Of a stretch of DNA of 51,622 nt, positions 32,554 to 40,920 are shown one piece after another. This stretch comes from Hydrogenophaga sp. Its GTDB lineage: Bacteria > Pseudomonadota > Gammaproteobacteria > Burkholderiales > Burkholderiaceae_C. The notes under the pieces were generated by a model. That model was not told the origin of the DNA and made no database searches. It worked only from the letters and a program-made list of their open reading frames with translations. Location: contig NZ_JADMKB010000006.1 in the NCBI RefSeq assembly GCF_018780075.1, forward strand, positions 4,323-55,944. The letters run 5' to 3'. The translations under genes and the position numbers were made by a program. Position 1 is the stretch's first letter. Every line of letters begins with the position of its first letter.

Positions 32554-33483
32554 ATGACCCTCACTCCTCAGCCCTCGCGCTTCAACGAAGAGATCACGCT
32601 TCGCCGCCTGGAGGTCTTGCTGGTCTTCATCGAGACCGGGAACCTGGCGCGCACCGCGGAGCGCCTGGAGACCAGCGCCGTCAGCGTGCACCGCGCGCTC
32701 CATGGGCTGGAGGAGGGCACCCGCTGCGCCCTGTTTCGACACGAAGGCCGCAACCTGCTCCCCACCGACGCGGCCCACGTGCTGGCCGACGTGGCCCGCG
32801 ACCTCCTGATGCGGCTGGAGCGCGGCATCGGCGAGACGCGCCAGGCGGCCGGCTTCGGCGCCGACACGATCCGGATCGGCTCGCTCTACTCGCTGACCAG
32901 CCGCGCGGTGCCGGCGATCTTTTTCGGGCTCAGGCAGCGCCTTCCGTCGCTGAACACGGAGCTGGTCCTCGGGTCAAACGCGGACCTGGTCCAGAAGCTG
33001 CACCAGGGCGCCATCGATGCCGCGGTCATGGGCATTCCCGAATCCACCCTGGGCATCGAGCACGAGCCGCTGTTCGAGGACGACATCTTTTTCGCCGCCC
33101 CGGTGGACTCGGTGTACGCGACCATGGAGTCGGTCGACCTGGGCGCTTGCCAGGACGTGAACTTCGTGAGCCTGTCGGACGGTTTCGTGACCCAGAACGC
33201 GTTTGTCGAGGCCTTCAAGGTGGCGGATTTCAGCCCCAAGGTCGTCATGAAAACGGGAGACATCTTTTCGCTCATGAACCTGGTGGGCGGCGGGGTGGGG
33301 TGCACGCTGCTGCCCGGGCGCATCCGGAGCGTGCTTCCGCACGAGGTCCGGCTGATTCCCCTGCAGCGTAAATACCTGGTTCGCCAGTCCATCGCGCTCA
33401 CTTTCCTCAAGAGCCGCGAGCGCGACCCCAACCTGCTGGCGCTGCTCGCCGTGTGCCGAACGGTGAAAGGCGCCATGCAGTAG
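32554..33483 (+). CDS. mdcR: LysR family regulator of the malonate operon (MdcR)
   Basis: A 309-aa LysR-type regulator. The N-terminal HTH is ITLRRLEVLLVFIETGNLARTAERLETSAVSVHRALHGLEEGT; the effector domain begins IRIGSLYSLTSRAVPAIFFGLR. It is 37 bp after mdcH on the same strand, so it is probably co-transcribed as well as acting on the promoter before matC. Malonate or malonyl-CoA as inducer is by analogy with characterised MdcR. Confidence 0.9.
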   Translation: MTLTPQPSRFNEEITLRRLEVLLVFIETGNLARTAERLETSAVSVHRALHGLEEGTRCALFRHEGRNLLPTDAAHVLADVARDLLMRLERGIGETRQAAGFGADTIRIGSLYSLTSRAVPAIFFGLRQRLPSLNTELVLGSNADLVQKLHQGAIDAAVMGIPESTLGIEHEPLFEDDIFFAAPVDSVYATMESVDLGACQDVNFVSLSDGFVTQNAFVEAFKVADFSPKVVMKTGDIFSLMNLVGGGVGCTLLPGRIRSVLPHEVRLIPLQRKYLVRQSIALTFLKSRERDPNLLALLAVCRTVKGAMQ

Positions 33484-33570
33484 GCGGAGCGGGCGGGTGC
33501 TGCACCCTCGGCGGGTCGCGCGCGTCGCGTGGCGTGGCGGTCCCTGCGGGAGCGGCGTGTGGTTCGGGCC

Positions 33571-33645
33571 TCAGCGCAAACCGAAGAAGGACAAGGCGGC
33601 CAGAACGATGACCACCAGGCCGACGATGTAAATGATGCTGTTCAT
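33571..33645 (-). CDS. 24-aa hydrophobic micropeptide
   Basis: MNSIIYIVGLVVIVLAALSF then FGLR: one membrane helix ending in a single Arg. The composition is exactly that of a transmembrane micropeptide, and every codon is GC-ending. From memory, near-identical 24-residue proteins are annotated in many proteobacteria next to stress genes; a search would settle it. The ribosome binding site is weak (GGGGC). It lies in the 338-bp gap between mdcR and the glycine-zipper gene. Confidence 0.7.
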   Translation of the reverse strand: MNSIIYIVGLVVIVLAALSFFGLR

Positions 33646-33733
33646 GACGTGCCCCATGTGCTGAAGTTGAAAGTTTCCCAAGCGGGCCCGTAACCGGAGT
33701 CACAGAACCCGAAGCCTCATTTCACCGCGCACG

Positions 33734-33773
33734 GGCCGGTCTGTCGGTGTGCCGGCGCACAGACAGACCGGCC
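33734..33773. repeat. 40-bp near-perfect palindrome upstream of the glycine-zipper gene
   Basis: Left arm 33734-33753 (begins GGCCGGTCTGTC) and right arm 33754-33773 (ends GACAGACCGGCC) are directly abutting; 18 of 20 pairs match and one of the other two is a G-T wobble. No U-run follows. It is 49 bp before the start codon at 33822. Confidence 0.75.
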
Positions 33774-33821
33774 GGTACCGCGCTTCATTGAAGCCACCTT
33801 TCCATGAAGCAGGAGCCGCAC

Positions 33822-34208
33822 ATGAACGCCTTGAACAACCCGCCGTCCCACCCCGTGCAAGTGGACGAAGACATGGCCTTGCAGGCAAACCCCGGTCAAG
33901 GCATCCCGTCGCAGGACCCGGATGCCGAAGCGCAGACGCTGCTGGAACCCCATGAAGCCGTGCGAGAGGGCAAGTCGGTGCTCGTGGGTGGTGGCATGGT
34001 GGCCGGGGCGGCCACGGGCGCCGCCATCGGTGTCGTGGTGGCCGGCCCCGTGGGCATCCTGGCGGGGGCCACGCTGGGGGCCGTGGCCGGCGCGCTCGGC
34101 GGCGCCGCCGCGGGCGCCGCGGCCAGCCCTGAGGGCACGGACAGCCCCGACGCCCAGCCCGCCGAATCTGTGCGCGTGCCCGTCAAGGGCCGCGACGGCG
34201 GCCGATGA
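33822..34208 (+). CDS. Glycine-zipper domain protein
   Basis: A 128-aa protein. An N-terminal polar region (residues 1-50, Pro/Gln/Glu rich) is followed by VREGKSVLVGGGMVAGAATG and a long Gly/Ala-rich hydrophobic stretch with GxxxG repeats (AGPVGILAGATLGAVAGALGG). It ends in a polar tail with VRVPVKGRDGG. Glycine-zipper proteins insert in or associate with membranes. ATG 33822 has AGGAG 6 bp upstream; ATG 33804 lacks one. A 40-bp palindrome precedes it. Function unknown. Confidence 0.78.
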   Translation: MNALNNPPSHPVQVDEDMALQANPGQGIPSQDPDAEAQTLLEPHEAVREGKSVLVGGGMVAGAATGAAIGVVVAGPVGILAGATLGAVAGALGGAAAGAAASPEGTDSPDAQPAESVRVPVKGRDGGR

Positions 34209-34367
34209 CCCCTTCGTCGCGGATCCGTCACTGAACGCCGGGGATGGCCTGCATCCCAGCGATGCCGGGTACCGGGTCTGGTTCGGCGCGCTTGACCTGG
34301 GTGGGCTTTGTGGGGACCACGTGAGGGGCGTTGAAAGAACGTGCAGGCGGGTGGCCGGCGGGAGGCA

Positions 34368-34652
34368 TCAGCTGCCCGAGGGCGGCTGGCCGCCGGGGCC
34401 GGGCACCAGGCGGGCGCGGCGTTTCGCGTCCAGGCCGGGGGTGGCCCGCATGTCGGTGTCGACCAGGCCGGCGTCGAGGTCGCGTTTGGCCTGCACCATC
34501 TTGGGATCGGGCGCCTCGGCCGTGTCGTTGACGGTTTCGTCGCGTTCGTGGGGCAGCGGCAATCCGGTTCCTGAGAGAGGCGCTTTCGCGCCACGCGGTG
34601 GTGTCGCCACCTGGCGCCCGATGGGCCGCCGGCTGTTGGGTGTCATGGACAT
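34368..34652 (-). CDS. Hypothetical 94-aa hydrophilic protein
   Basis: Begins MSMTPNSRRPIGRQVATPPR, with PLSGTGLPLPHERDETVNDT in the middle and DTDMRATPGLDAKRRARLVPGPG near the end. It is Pro/Asp/Arg rich and probably disordered. GGAGGAAG is 7-8 bp before ATG 34652, a strong ribosome binding site. It overlaps the end of the 71-aa gene by 10 bp, so the two are co-translated. I recall similar sequences in related genomes but no function. Confidence 0.72.
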   Translation of the reverse strand: MSMTPNSRRPIGRQVATPPRGAKAPLSGTGLPLPHERDETVNDTAEAPDPKMVQAKRDLDAGLVDTDMRATPGLDAKRRARLVPGPGGQPPSGS

Positions 34653-34858
34653 GTGGCTTCCTCCGTTGGGGCATGGCGGGGCCGGGCCCGCATACCGGGC
34701 TTGACCGCGGGGTCGATGGTCCGGTCGTGCTCGGGGTTGTCCGGGATGGCCGGGGGCACCGGCCCCTCGTCGGGCTCGACGGGCGGCGCGCCCGGTTCGA
34801 ACTCATCCGGCACGTCGTTGTCGGGCAGGTGGGGTTTGTGGGCGTGGGCACGGGACAT
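34643..34858 (-). CDS. Hypothetical 71-aa acidic, Pro-rich protein
   Basis: MSRAHAHKPHLPDNDVPDEF, then EPGAPPVEPDEGPVPPAIPD and NPEHDRTIDPAVKPG. The VEPDEGPVPP...DPEHDR(T/V)IDP pattern is one I associate with small uncharacterised Burkholderiales proteins. AGGAGG lies 8 bp before ATG 34858. It follows the lipoprotein gene by 50 bp and overlaps the 94-aa gene. Probably disordered; function unknown. Confidence 0.72.
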   Translation of the reverse strand: MSRAHAHKPHLPDNDVPDEFEPGAPPVEPDEGPVPPAIPDNPEHDRTIDPAVKPGMRARPRHAPTEEATCP

Positions 34859-34908
34859 GGTGGGGACCTCCTGGGTCATGGGGTTGGACTGGCGTGGTGG
34901 CTGCCGGC

Positions 34909-35214
34909 TCATTTGGCCGGGCTGAGCGGTGCCGAGTGGTCGTTGTTCTGCCCCGGCATGGGCTTGGTGTCGGATTCCTGTGCCGGTTTCCGGGTGCCGT
35001 CGGTGGCGCCCAGCGCGGGGTCGGTGGTCCCGGGTGGAAACACCGATGCAGCGGGCGGCAGCGAAGGGTCGGTGGACGGCCCTGTCGTGGCGCCGGACAC
35101 GGACGGCACCGGCAGGGAGAGCGTTGGCGTCGGGGGGGTGGTCGGTTTTTTGTCGCAGGCGCTCAGGGAGATCACACAGGCGCAGAGCGCGATCAAGGCA
35201 GACGGTGTGTTCAT
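34909..35214 (-). CDS. Small putative lipoprotein (101 aa)
   Basis: The signal MNTPSALIALCACVISLSAC carries a lipobox LSAC (Cys20), followed by a Ser/Thr/Pro-rich linker-like body and the tail TKPMPGQNNDHSAPLSPAK. No folded domain is obvious; it may be a surface-tethered disordered peptide. It is first in a three-gene leftward set with the 71- and 94-aa genes. Confidence 0.7.
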   Translation of the reverse strand: MNTPSALIALCACVISLSACDKKPTTPPTPTLSLPVPSVSGATTGPSTDPSLPPAASVFPPGTTDPALGATDGTRKPAQESDTKPMPGQNNDHSAPLSPAK

Positions 35215-35520
35215 GGCGGTTCCTTGTGGGTGGGCCGGCTGGTGGCCAGCGGGGTGGCGAGCACTTCGTGCACAGGGCTTGAGCGCGCGGTGGGCCTGAA
35301 GCGGTGCACGAAGGTGACCATGCTGTCTGGCCTCGTCGGCTGTGTCTGTGCGCCATCGAACGCCGCAGGGGCCGGCGATCCGGTCAATGGGGCCTGGTGT
35401 CAAACCGTGTCGCCGGGCGCGGTGCGGCCGTTGCAATTCGTTTCGCGGGAATGTGCGCCAGCGCACGGTGTTCCGGGCGACAGGCACCTAAATTGGCCCA
35501 TCCATCAACAAGGGTCAGTC
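35215..35520. promoter_or_regulatory. Divergent intergenic region with GTGCGC-CA-GCGCAC palindrome
   Basis: The 306-bp gap holds no convincing gene. A perfect 6-bp-arm palindrome, GTGCGC (35453-35458) and GCGCAC (35461-35466), lies 55 bp before the 66-aa gene. It is a candidate operator for that gene or for the lipoprotein operon. Confidence 0.4.
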
Positions 35521-35721
35521 ATGAACGCACCTGTCGCCTGGGACGACGCCGTGAACCTGCTGGAGCAGCGGGTCATGAAAGTGAGCCACGTCGGTTACGA
35601 CGCCGCGGCCAGGCAACTGCGCCTGTTGTCCGGCCAGCGTGAAGATCGGGAACAGATGGTCCTGAGAGCGGGCCAGGCCGCCCTGGGCCTGCGCGGCATG
35701 GCGCTGCCGCTCTGGCGCTGA
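35521..35721 (+). CDS. Hypothetical 66-aa protein
   Basis: MNAPVAWDDAVNLLEQRVMK leads to VGYDAAARQLRLLSGQREDREQMVLRAGQAALGL. Soluble and amphipathic, without signal or membrane segment. The ribosome binding site is weak (AAGGG). It is convergent with the PNPOx-like gene, 16 bp from its end. Codon use suits a real gene, but I recognise no family. Confidence 0.55.
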   Translation: MNAPVAWDDAVNLLEQRVMKVSHVGYDAAARQLRLLSGQREDREQMVLRAGQAALGLRGMALPLWR

Positions 35722-35737
35722 GCTCAGCGGCCTGCCG

Positions 35738-36253
35738 CTAGGCGACCGACGCCGCCGAAGACAGGCCGGTGTGCGAGCCATGTTCCCCCATCGCGATGGG
35801 CTTGCCCGCCACCATCGACGCGAGCACACCGAAGCCCCGCACCATCTTGCTGTTCGGCGCGTCCCAGTAGTCCGCCGCGTCGGGCACGAACTTCAGCAGC
35901 GCCAGGTTCGGTGAGCCCGGACCGTCCGGGAACCAGGGTTTGGCGAAGGGCGTCCACAGCGCTTCGATGCAGCTGCGGTCGGTGAGAATTTCGCCCCGGC
36001 CCGACAGCGACACATAGGTGCCCCTCGACGCGTCGGAGAAGCTGAGGTTGACCACACCCAGGTGCTCCACCTTCGACGACCGCAGGTCGGTGAAGAACCA
36101 CAAAGCGCCTTGGGCGTCCATCTGCAGCGCGGCCATCGGCCGGCTGGCCAGCGTGCCGTCGCCTTCCACCGTGGTGAGCATGGCCACGGGAATGTCTTGC
36201 ATCAAATGGGCGATGTGGGCGAGCGCGTCGTTGGTCTGGGGGACTGTTTTCAT
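35738..36253 (-). CDS. Pyridoxamine 5'-phosphate oxidase-like (general stress FMN-binding) protein
   Basis: A 171-aa split-barrel protein. AHLMQDIPVAMLTTVEGDGT, LASRPMAALQMDAQGALWFFTDLRSSKVEHL and VNLSFSDASRGTYVSLSGRGEIL are the hallmarks of the general-stress-protein-26/PNPOx group that binds flavin or F420. The C-terminal MAGKPIAMGEHGSHTGL is a typical tail. ATG 36253 has GAGG 8 bp upstream; the longer frame to 36325 lacks a signal. Its relatives are stress-induced; the reaction is unknown. Confidence 0.87.
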   Translation of the reverse strand: MKTVPQTNDALAHIAHLMQDIPVAMLTTVEGDGTLASRPMAALQMDAQGALWFFTDLRSSKVEHLGVVNLSFSDASRGTYVSLSGRGEILTDRSCIEALWTPFAKPWFPDGPGSPNLALLKFVPDAADYWDAPNSKMVRGFGVLASMVAGKPIAMGEHGSHTGLSSAASVA

Positions 36254-36629
36254 CGTTGAACCTCGTGTTAAAAAAAAGAGCGGCACCTGTTCAAAGGCCA
36301 AAGGCGCCTCCAGGCGGGCTTTCATGCCTGTCGGGCCAGGAGGGCGTGACCCTGGCGCCGTCCATCGCGCTCAGGGCCGTCTGGCCGGCCTTCCGCAGGG
36401 CGATGGCGTCTTCCGGTGCGGTGTCTTGTCGTTATGCAGACCGTAAAACGACCCACGAGGCGGGTCTGTTCGCTGTCGCACGTTGATCGCAACGTCCGGA
36501 GGGCTGACGGGCCTGGGCCGGCCACAGGTCAACGCCCGGTTTCCAGCTGTCGTTGAGGTTTTCCTATTCTTTTTTGGTGATTCATGCAATCAGGTCAAAC
36601 CATGACAGGATCGGCCATTCCAGCGCAGA
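36254..36629. other. 376-bp intergenic region with short inverted repeats
   Basis: No gene is supported. GACCC/GGGTC (36450-36454, 36462-36466) and the perfect ACGTTG-ATCG-CAACGT (36480-36495) are the only symmetric elements. The region serves two divergent genes (PNPOx-like leftward, esterase rightward), so these could be operators. Confidence 0.4.
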
Positions 36630-37652
36630 ATGGCCCGCATGAAGAAACGACCTCGCGCGTCCACCTGGGCCAAAAGCTTCGAGCGCAGCCTCAACGCGAT
36701 GACACGGTTGGTCACCGCCTCCGGGTCCCGGGCGCTCAAGAAGACCCTGAAGCCCGCCGTGGCCAGGCGCACGCCGCCTCCCGGTGCCGGGGCGTGGATT
36801 CCCGGCGTGGTCATGGGCGCGACGGGTGCCCGGCGCTTTCGGCTCTACCGCCCGCCAGACGTCAAGTTCGGCGAGCGCCTGCCGCTGATGGTGATGCTGC
36901 ATGGCTGCGGTCAGGACGCCAACGGCTTTGCGGCCAGCACGCGCATGAACCGCATCGCGATGCGCGAGCGCTTCATGGTGCTCTACCCGGAGCAGGACCG
37001 TCTTGCCAACGCACAGGGCTGCTGGAACTGGTTCGACACCGGCAGCGGCCGGGCCTACGGCGAAGCCGCGTTGATCATGAAGGCGGTCGATCAGGTCTGC
37101 CAGCTGTATCCGGTGGACAAGGCGCGCGTGGCCATCGCCGGCCTGTCGGCCGGCGCGAGCATGGCCGCCCTGGTGGTCACCCGGCACCCGGGGCGTTTCA
37201 AGGCCGTGGTCATGCACTCGGGCGTTCCGCCGGGCACCGCGCACTCCACCCTGTCGGCGCTGGGCGCCATGCACGGCCATCGCGCCACGAACCCCCTGGT
37301 GGCCACCCCGGGCACGATGGAAGCCCACTGGCCGCCCTTGCTGGTGATCCACGGCGACGCCGACGGGGTGGTTTCGCCCAAAAACGGCCTGGCCGCGACG
37401 CAGGCCTGGGCCCAGGCCGCAGGGGCGAAGGCGGGCCCGGCGCGCAGCGTGCAGCGGGGCAAGCGCTACCCGATGTCGGTCACCGATTTCAAGCGCAAGG
37501 GCAGCACCGTGGCCACGCTGGTCGCCGTGAGTGGCCTGGCCCACGCCTGGAGCGGCGGCGCCGCGAGCCAGGCGTTCAGCGACGGGCAAGGGCCGGATGC
37601 CTCGCGCATGGCCTGGGCGTTTGCGGCCAAGCAGTTTCCGGCAGAGGCGTGA
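36630..37652 (+). CDS. PHB depolymerase family esterase
   Basis: A 340-aa alpha/beta hydrolase of the esterase PHB-depolymerase/LpqC group. PLMVMLHGCGQDANGFA gives the oxyanion HGCGQ motif; QGCWNWFD is a family signature; AGLSAGASMAALV carries nucleophile Ser173; LLVIHGDADGVVSPKNG provides the Asp and GLAHAWSGG the His. No signal peptide is visible (N-terminus is Arg/Lys rich), suggesting intracellular action on polyhydroxyalkanoate oligomers or another ester. Starts at ATG 36630 or 36639. Confidence 0.88.
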   Translation: MARMKKRPRASTWAKSFERSLNAMTRLVTASGSRALKKTLKPAVARRTPPPGAGAWIPGVVMGATGARRFRLYRPPDVKFGERLPLMVMLHGCGQDANGFAASTRMNRIAMRERFMVLYPEQDRLANAQGCWNWFDTGSGRAYGEAALIMKAVDQVCQLYPVDKARVAIAGLSAGASMAALVVTRHPGRFKAVVMHSGVPPGTAHSTLSALGAMHGHRATNPLVATPGTMEAHWPPLLVIHGDADGVVSPKNGLAATQAWAQAAGAKAGPARSVQRGKRYPMSVTDFKRKGSTVATLVAVSGLAHAWSGGAASQAFSDGQGPDASRMAWAFAAKQFPAEA

Positions 37653-38142
37653 GGGTCGAAGGGGGCGGTTGACGGGCGGCGGCGGCATGCCGATGTGCAT
37701 CGGCATATCCCGAAAGGCGAGAGGGACCGCGCACGCGGTGTGGTGTCGGGGCGTGGCCTGATCGCAGTGGGCGAGCTGGCGTGTTCAAACGCACCTCTGC
37801 TCGCGGATGCCAGCCGCTTCGATGGTCCCATTTCGACGCACTGCAGCCAGCGGCCATCGCCCAGTCAACGCCTGGTGTGCGGCGACGGCAGCCCGGACCG
37901 CCCTATACTGGGTCCATCGATTTGCAGTCGCACAACCTCACTCCGTTGCCCGTGGATTGGGACAGCCAAAAGTGGTTCGACGACTTGGTGGTAGGTCTCC
38001 GCGCTGTTCAGCCGCGCGCACAGTGCAATACATGACTTCATACGCATGACATGCTGCCCCAACACCTTAGCGGAAGCATCTTGACGCCCAAGTCAGGTCG
38101 ATTCGTCGCGGCATCGCTCGTGCGTGGCCGAGAGAGGGCCGC
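37653..38142. other. 490-bp intergenic region with a perfect 20-bp palindrome
   Basis: ATGCCGAT-GTGC-ATCGGCAT (37687-37706) just after the esterase stop is a perfect hairpin without a U-run, probably the transcript end. Further on, 37920-38035 reads PVDWDSQKWFDDLVVGLR in one frame, protein-like but without a supported start; it could be a small gene or a gene remnant. The base composition drops in GC before the sensor kinase, consistent with a promoter. Confidence 0.4.
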
Positions 38143-40920
38143 ATGCGCTTGAGTGGCCACTGTCGCGCAGCCCTTGTTTTCCTCGCCGTGATGGCCGCAA
38201 GTGCCGTGCAGGCTGCGCCGCGCGTGGTCCGGGTGGGCGTCTACGAGAACCCGCCCAAGCTGCTGGCCGGGCCACAAGGGCAGCCCAGCGGCATTCTCGG
38301 CGACTTGCTGCACGAAGTGGCCCAGGTCGAGGATTGGACGCTGAAAGCGGTGTCTTGTGAGTGGGAGCGCTGTCTGCGGCTGCTGGAGGAGGGCGCCATC
38401 GACCTGATGCCGGACGTGGCCTACAACGAATCGCGGGCGCAGCGCTTTGACTTCCACCGCGTGCCCGCGCTGTCCAGCTGGTCGCAGGTGTATCGGGGGC
38501 CTGGCGTGAAGCTTCAGTCGGTGCTCGACCTGGAGGGCAAGCGCGTGGTCGTGCTTGACGGCTCGGTCCAGCAGGAGCATCTGGCGAGCCTGCTGGCCAG
38601 CTTCGGGCTGCGTGCCGAGCTGGTGCCGGTGAAGTCCTTCGAGGAGGCCTTCAGCATGGTGGCCGCCGGCGAGGCCGACGCGGTGGCCGCGAACCACTTT
38701 TCTGGCGGAGGTGCGGCGAGCCGCCACGGACTCTCGGCCACGAGCCTGGTGTTCCTGCCCAGCAAGCTGTACTTTGCCGCGGCCAAGGGGCGCAACGGCG
38801 ACCTGCTGGCCGCCATCGATGCCCGGCTGGACGCCTGGCAGGCGGACACGGGTTCGGTCTACTTTCAGGCGCTGGCGCGCTGGGGGATGCAGAGCGCGCC
38901 ATCCCGGGTGCCGGTCGCCTTCTGGTGGGGGTTGGCGGTGCTGCTGGGGTTGCTGGCGCTGGCGCTGGGTTTCCTGGCCCTGCTGCGGCGCGAAGTGGCG
39001 CGGCAGACGCTCGCCCTGCGCGACAGCGAGGAACGGTTCCGCAACCTGGCCGAAAACTCCGTTGACTGGATCTGGGCGCTCGACCTGAACGGCCGCCACA
39101 CCTACAGCAACCCCGGTGCCGCCGAGATCCTGGGTTGCCGACCCGAAGACTTCCTGGCGCTTGACCCTGCGACGCTGGTGCACCCCGATGACTTGGCGTT
39201 GTTTGGCGCCACCCTGGAGGCGGCACGCGCGCATCGGACCGGCTGGCGCAACGTCGTCATCCGCTGGCGCCACCAGGACGGCACCTATCGGGTGCTGGAG
39301 TCCAGCGCAGAACCCGTCCTGGATGCCAAGGGTGCACTGCAGGGGTTCCAGGGGGTCGACCGCGACATCACCGAGCGCGTGCAGGCCGAGCAGGAACGCC
39401 AGCGACTGGCCTCCATCCTGGAGGCCACCAGCGACATCGTCAGCATGGCGGATCCCGAGGGCCATCCCATCTACCTGAATGGACCGGGGCGCGCGTTGCT
39501 GGGCATTGCCCCAGAGGGTCCCTTGTCGGAGGTGATCGCCGATGCGCATCCCCGGTGGGCGGCCGACATCATCCTGAACGAGGGCCTGCAAACGGCGATC
39601 CGGGAAGGCCGCTGGTCGGGCGAGACGGCGGTTCTCGGACCGGGCGGAGAGGAGATCCCGGTGTCGCAGCTCATCCTCAGTCACAAGGACCCACAGGGCA
39701 AGCTGCTGTTCCTGTCCACCATCATGCGCGACATCCGCGCGAGCCGTGCGGCCGAGCTGGCGCTGCGCGAGAGCGAAGAGCGCCTGCGCCTCGCGCTGAC
39801 CGCCGCCAACCAGGGCCTGTACGACCTGGACCTGACCACGGGCGATGCCAAGGTGAGCCCCGAGTACGCGACCATGCTGGGTCACGACCCGGCCACCTTC
39901 CGGGAGACCAGCGCGGCGTGGCGCGATCGCGTGCACCCGGACGACCTGCCCGCGGTGTATCGGGCCTATGAGGATTGCGTGGCGGGCCGCCTGCCGGAAA
40001 TCCGGGTCGAGTTCCGCCAGCGCACGCGGGCGGGCGGCTGGAAGTGGGTCCTCTCGCTGGGCAGGATTCAGGAGCGCGCGGCCGACGGGCGCCCGCTGCG
40101 CATGCGGGGCACCCACACCGACATCGACGCCATCAAGGCCGCCGAGGCTGCCCTGCGGGAACTCAACGCCACCCTCGAAGCCCGGGTCGCCGAACGCACC
40201 GCCGAGCTCACGGCGGCCAACCACGAACTGGAGACGTTTGCCTACGCCGTCTCGCACGACCTGCGTGCGCCACTGCGCGCGATGAGCGGTTTCTCCAGCG
40301 CCCTGCAGGAAGACCACGCCGCCTCCTTGCCCAGCGAGGCCAAGATCTATCTTGAGCAGATCGTCCTGGCCGGTCGCAAGATGAGCGATCTGGTCGAGGG
40401 CTTGCTGACGCTTGCGCGCAGCACGCGCGGCGATTTGCGGATGGACTGTGTCGATGTGTCGGAACTGGCCCAACGCCATCTGGCCGAACTGGCGGCGGCC
40501 GAGCCGGCGCGTCGCGTGTCGGTCGAGGTCGAGCAAGGACTGACGGTGACGGGCGATGAGCGCATGATGGCCAGCGTGCTGGACAACCTGCTCGACAACG
40601 CCTGGAAGTACACCGGCGCCACGGCAGAGCCGAAGATCCGGGTGCACGCCTGCGCGGTCGACGGGCGGTCCGGTTTCTGTGTCTCGGACAATGGCGCCGG
40701 TTTCGACATGGCCCACGCGGCGCGTCTGTTCAAGGCCTTTCAACGCCTGCACCGTCAGGACGAGTTTCCAGGCATCGGGATCGGTCTGGCCACGGTGCAG
40801 CGCATCGTGCAGCGTCACGGTGGCCAGATCAGCGCGCGCGGTGTGCCCGGCCAGGGCGCAACGTTTTCAGTGGTGTTGCCGGCCAAGGCGGGCCAGCGGG
40901 AAGAGGAGTCAACGACATGA
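38143..40920 (+). CDS. Sensor histidine kinase with periplasmic substrate-binding domain and three PAS domains
   Basis: A 925-aa protein. Signal peptide (residues 1-24, ending ASAVQAAP) leads to an SBP_bac_3-like domain (VVRVGVYENPPKLLAGPQGQ, about 26-245), one membrane helix (FWWGLAVLLGLLALALGFLA), PAS repeats at about 290-420, 425-545 and 550-680, a coiled coil, HisKA with His705 in TFAYAVSHDLRAPLRAMSGF, and an ATPase domain (NLLDNAWKYTG, DNGAGFDM, GIGIGLATVQRIV). It likely senses a periplasmic amino-acid-like ligand plus cytoplasmic cues. Its stop overlaps the response regulator by 4 bp. Ligand and targets are unknown. Confidence 0.92.
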   Translation: MRLSGHCRAALVFLAVMAASAVQAAPRVVRVGVYENPPKLLAGPQGQPSGILGDLLHEVAQVEDWTLKAVSCEWERCLRLLEEGAIDLMPDVAYNESRAQRFDFHRVPALSSWSQVYRGPGVKLQSVLDLEGKRVVVLDGSVQQEHLASLLASFGLRAELVPVKSFEEAFSMVAAGEADAVAANHFSGGGAASRHGLSATSLVFLPSKLYFAAAKGRNGDLLAAIDARLDAWQADTGSVYFQALARWGMQSAPSRVPVAFWWGLAVLLGLLALALGFLALLRREVARQTLALRDSEERFRNLAENSVDWIWALDLNGRHTYSNPGAAEILGCRPEDFLALDPATLVHPDDLALFGATLEAARAHRTGWRNVVIRWRHQDGTYRVLESSAEPVLDAKGALQGFQGVDRDITERVQAEQERQRLASILEATSDIVSMADPEGHPIYLNGPGRALLGIAPEGPLSEVIADAHPRWAADIILNEGLQTAIREGRWSGETAVLGPGGEEIPVSQLILSHKDPQGKLLFLSTIMRDIRASRAAELALRESEERLRLALTAANQGLYDLDLTTGDAKVSPEYATMLGHDPATFRETSAAWRDRVHPDDLPAVYRAYEDCVAGRLPEIRVEFRQRTRAGGWKWVLSLGRIQERAADGRPLRMRGTHTDIDAIKAAEAALRELNATLEARVAERTAELTAANHELETFAYAVSHDLRAPLRAMSGFSSALQEDHAASLPSEAKIYLEQIVLAGRKMSDLVEGLLTLARSTRGDLRMDCVDVSELAQRHLAELAAAEPARRVSVEVEQGLTVTGDERMMASVLDNLLDNAWKYTGATAEPKIRVHACAVDGRSGFCVSDNGAGFDMAHAARLFKAFQRLHRQDEFPGIGIGLATVQRIVQRHGGQISARGVPGQGATFSVVLPAKAGQREEESTT

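Noticed and set aside
38038..40818. A 926-codon minus-strand frame opposite the sensor kinase
   Set aside because: It is antisense to recognisable PAS, HisKA and ATPase domains, with low-complexity Arg/Gly/Gln composition and no family motif.
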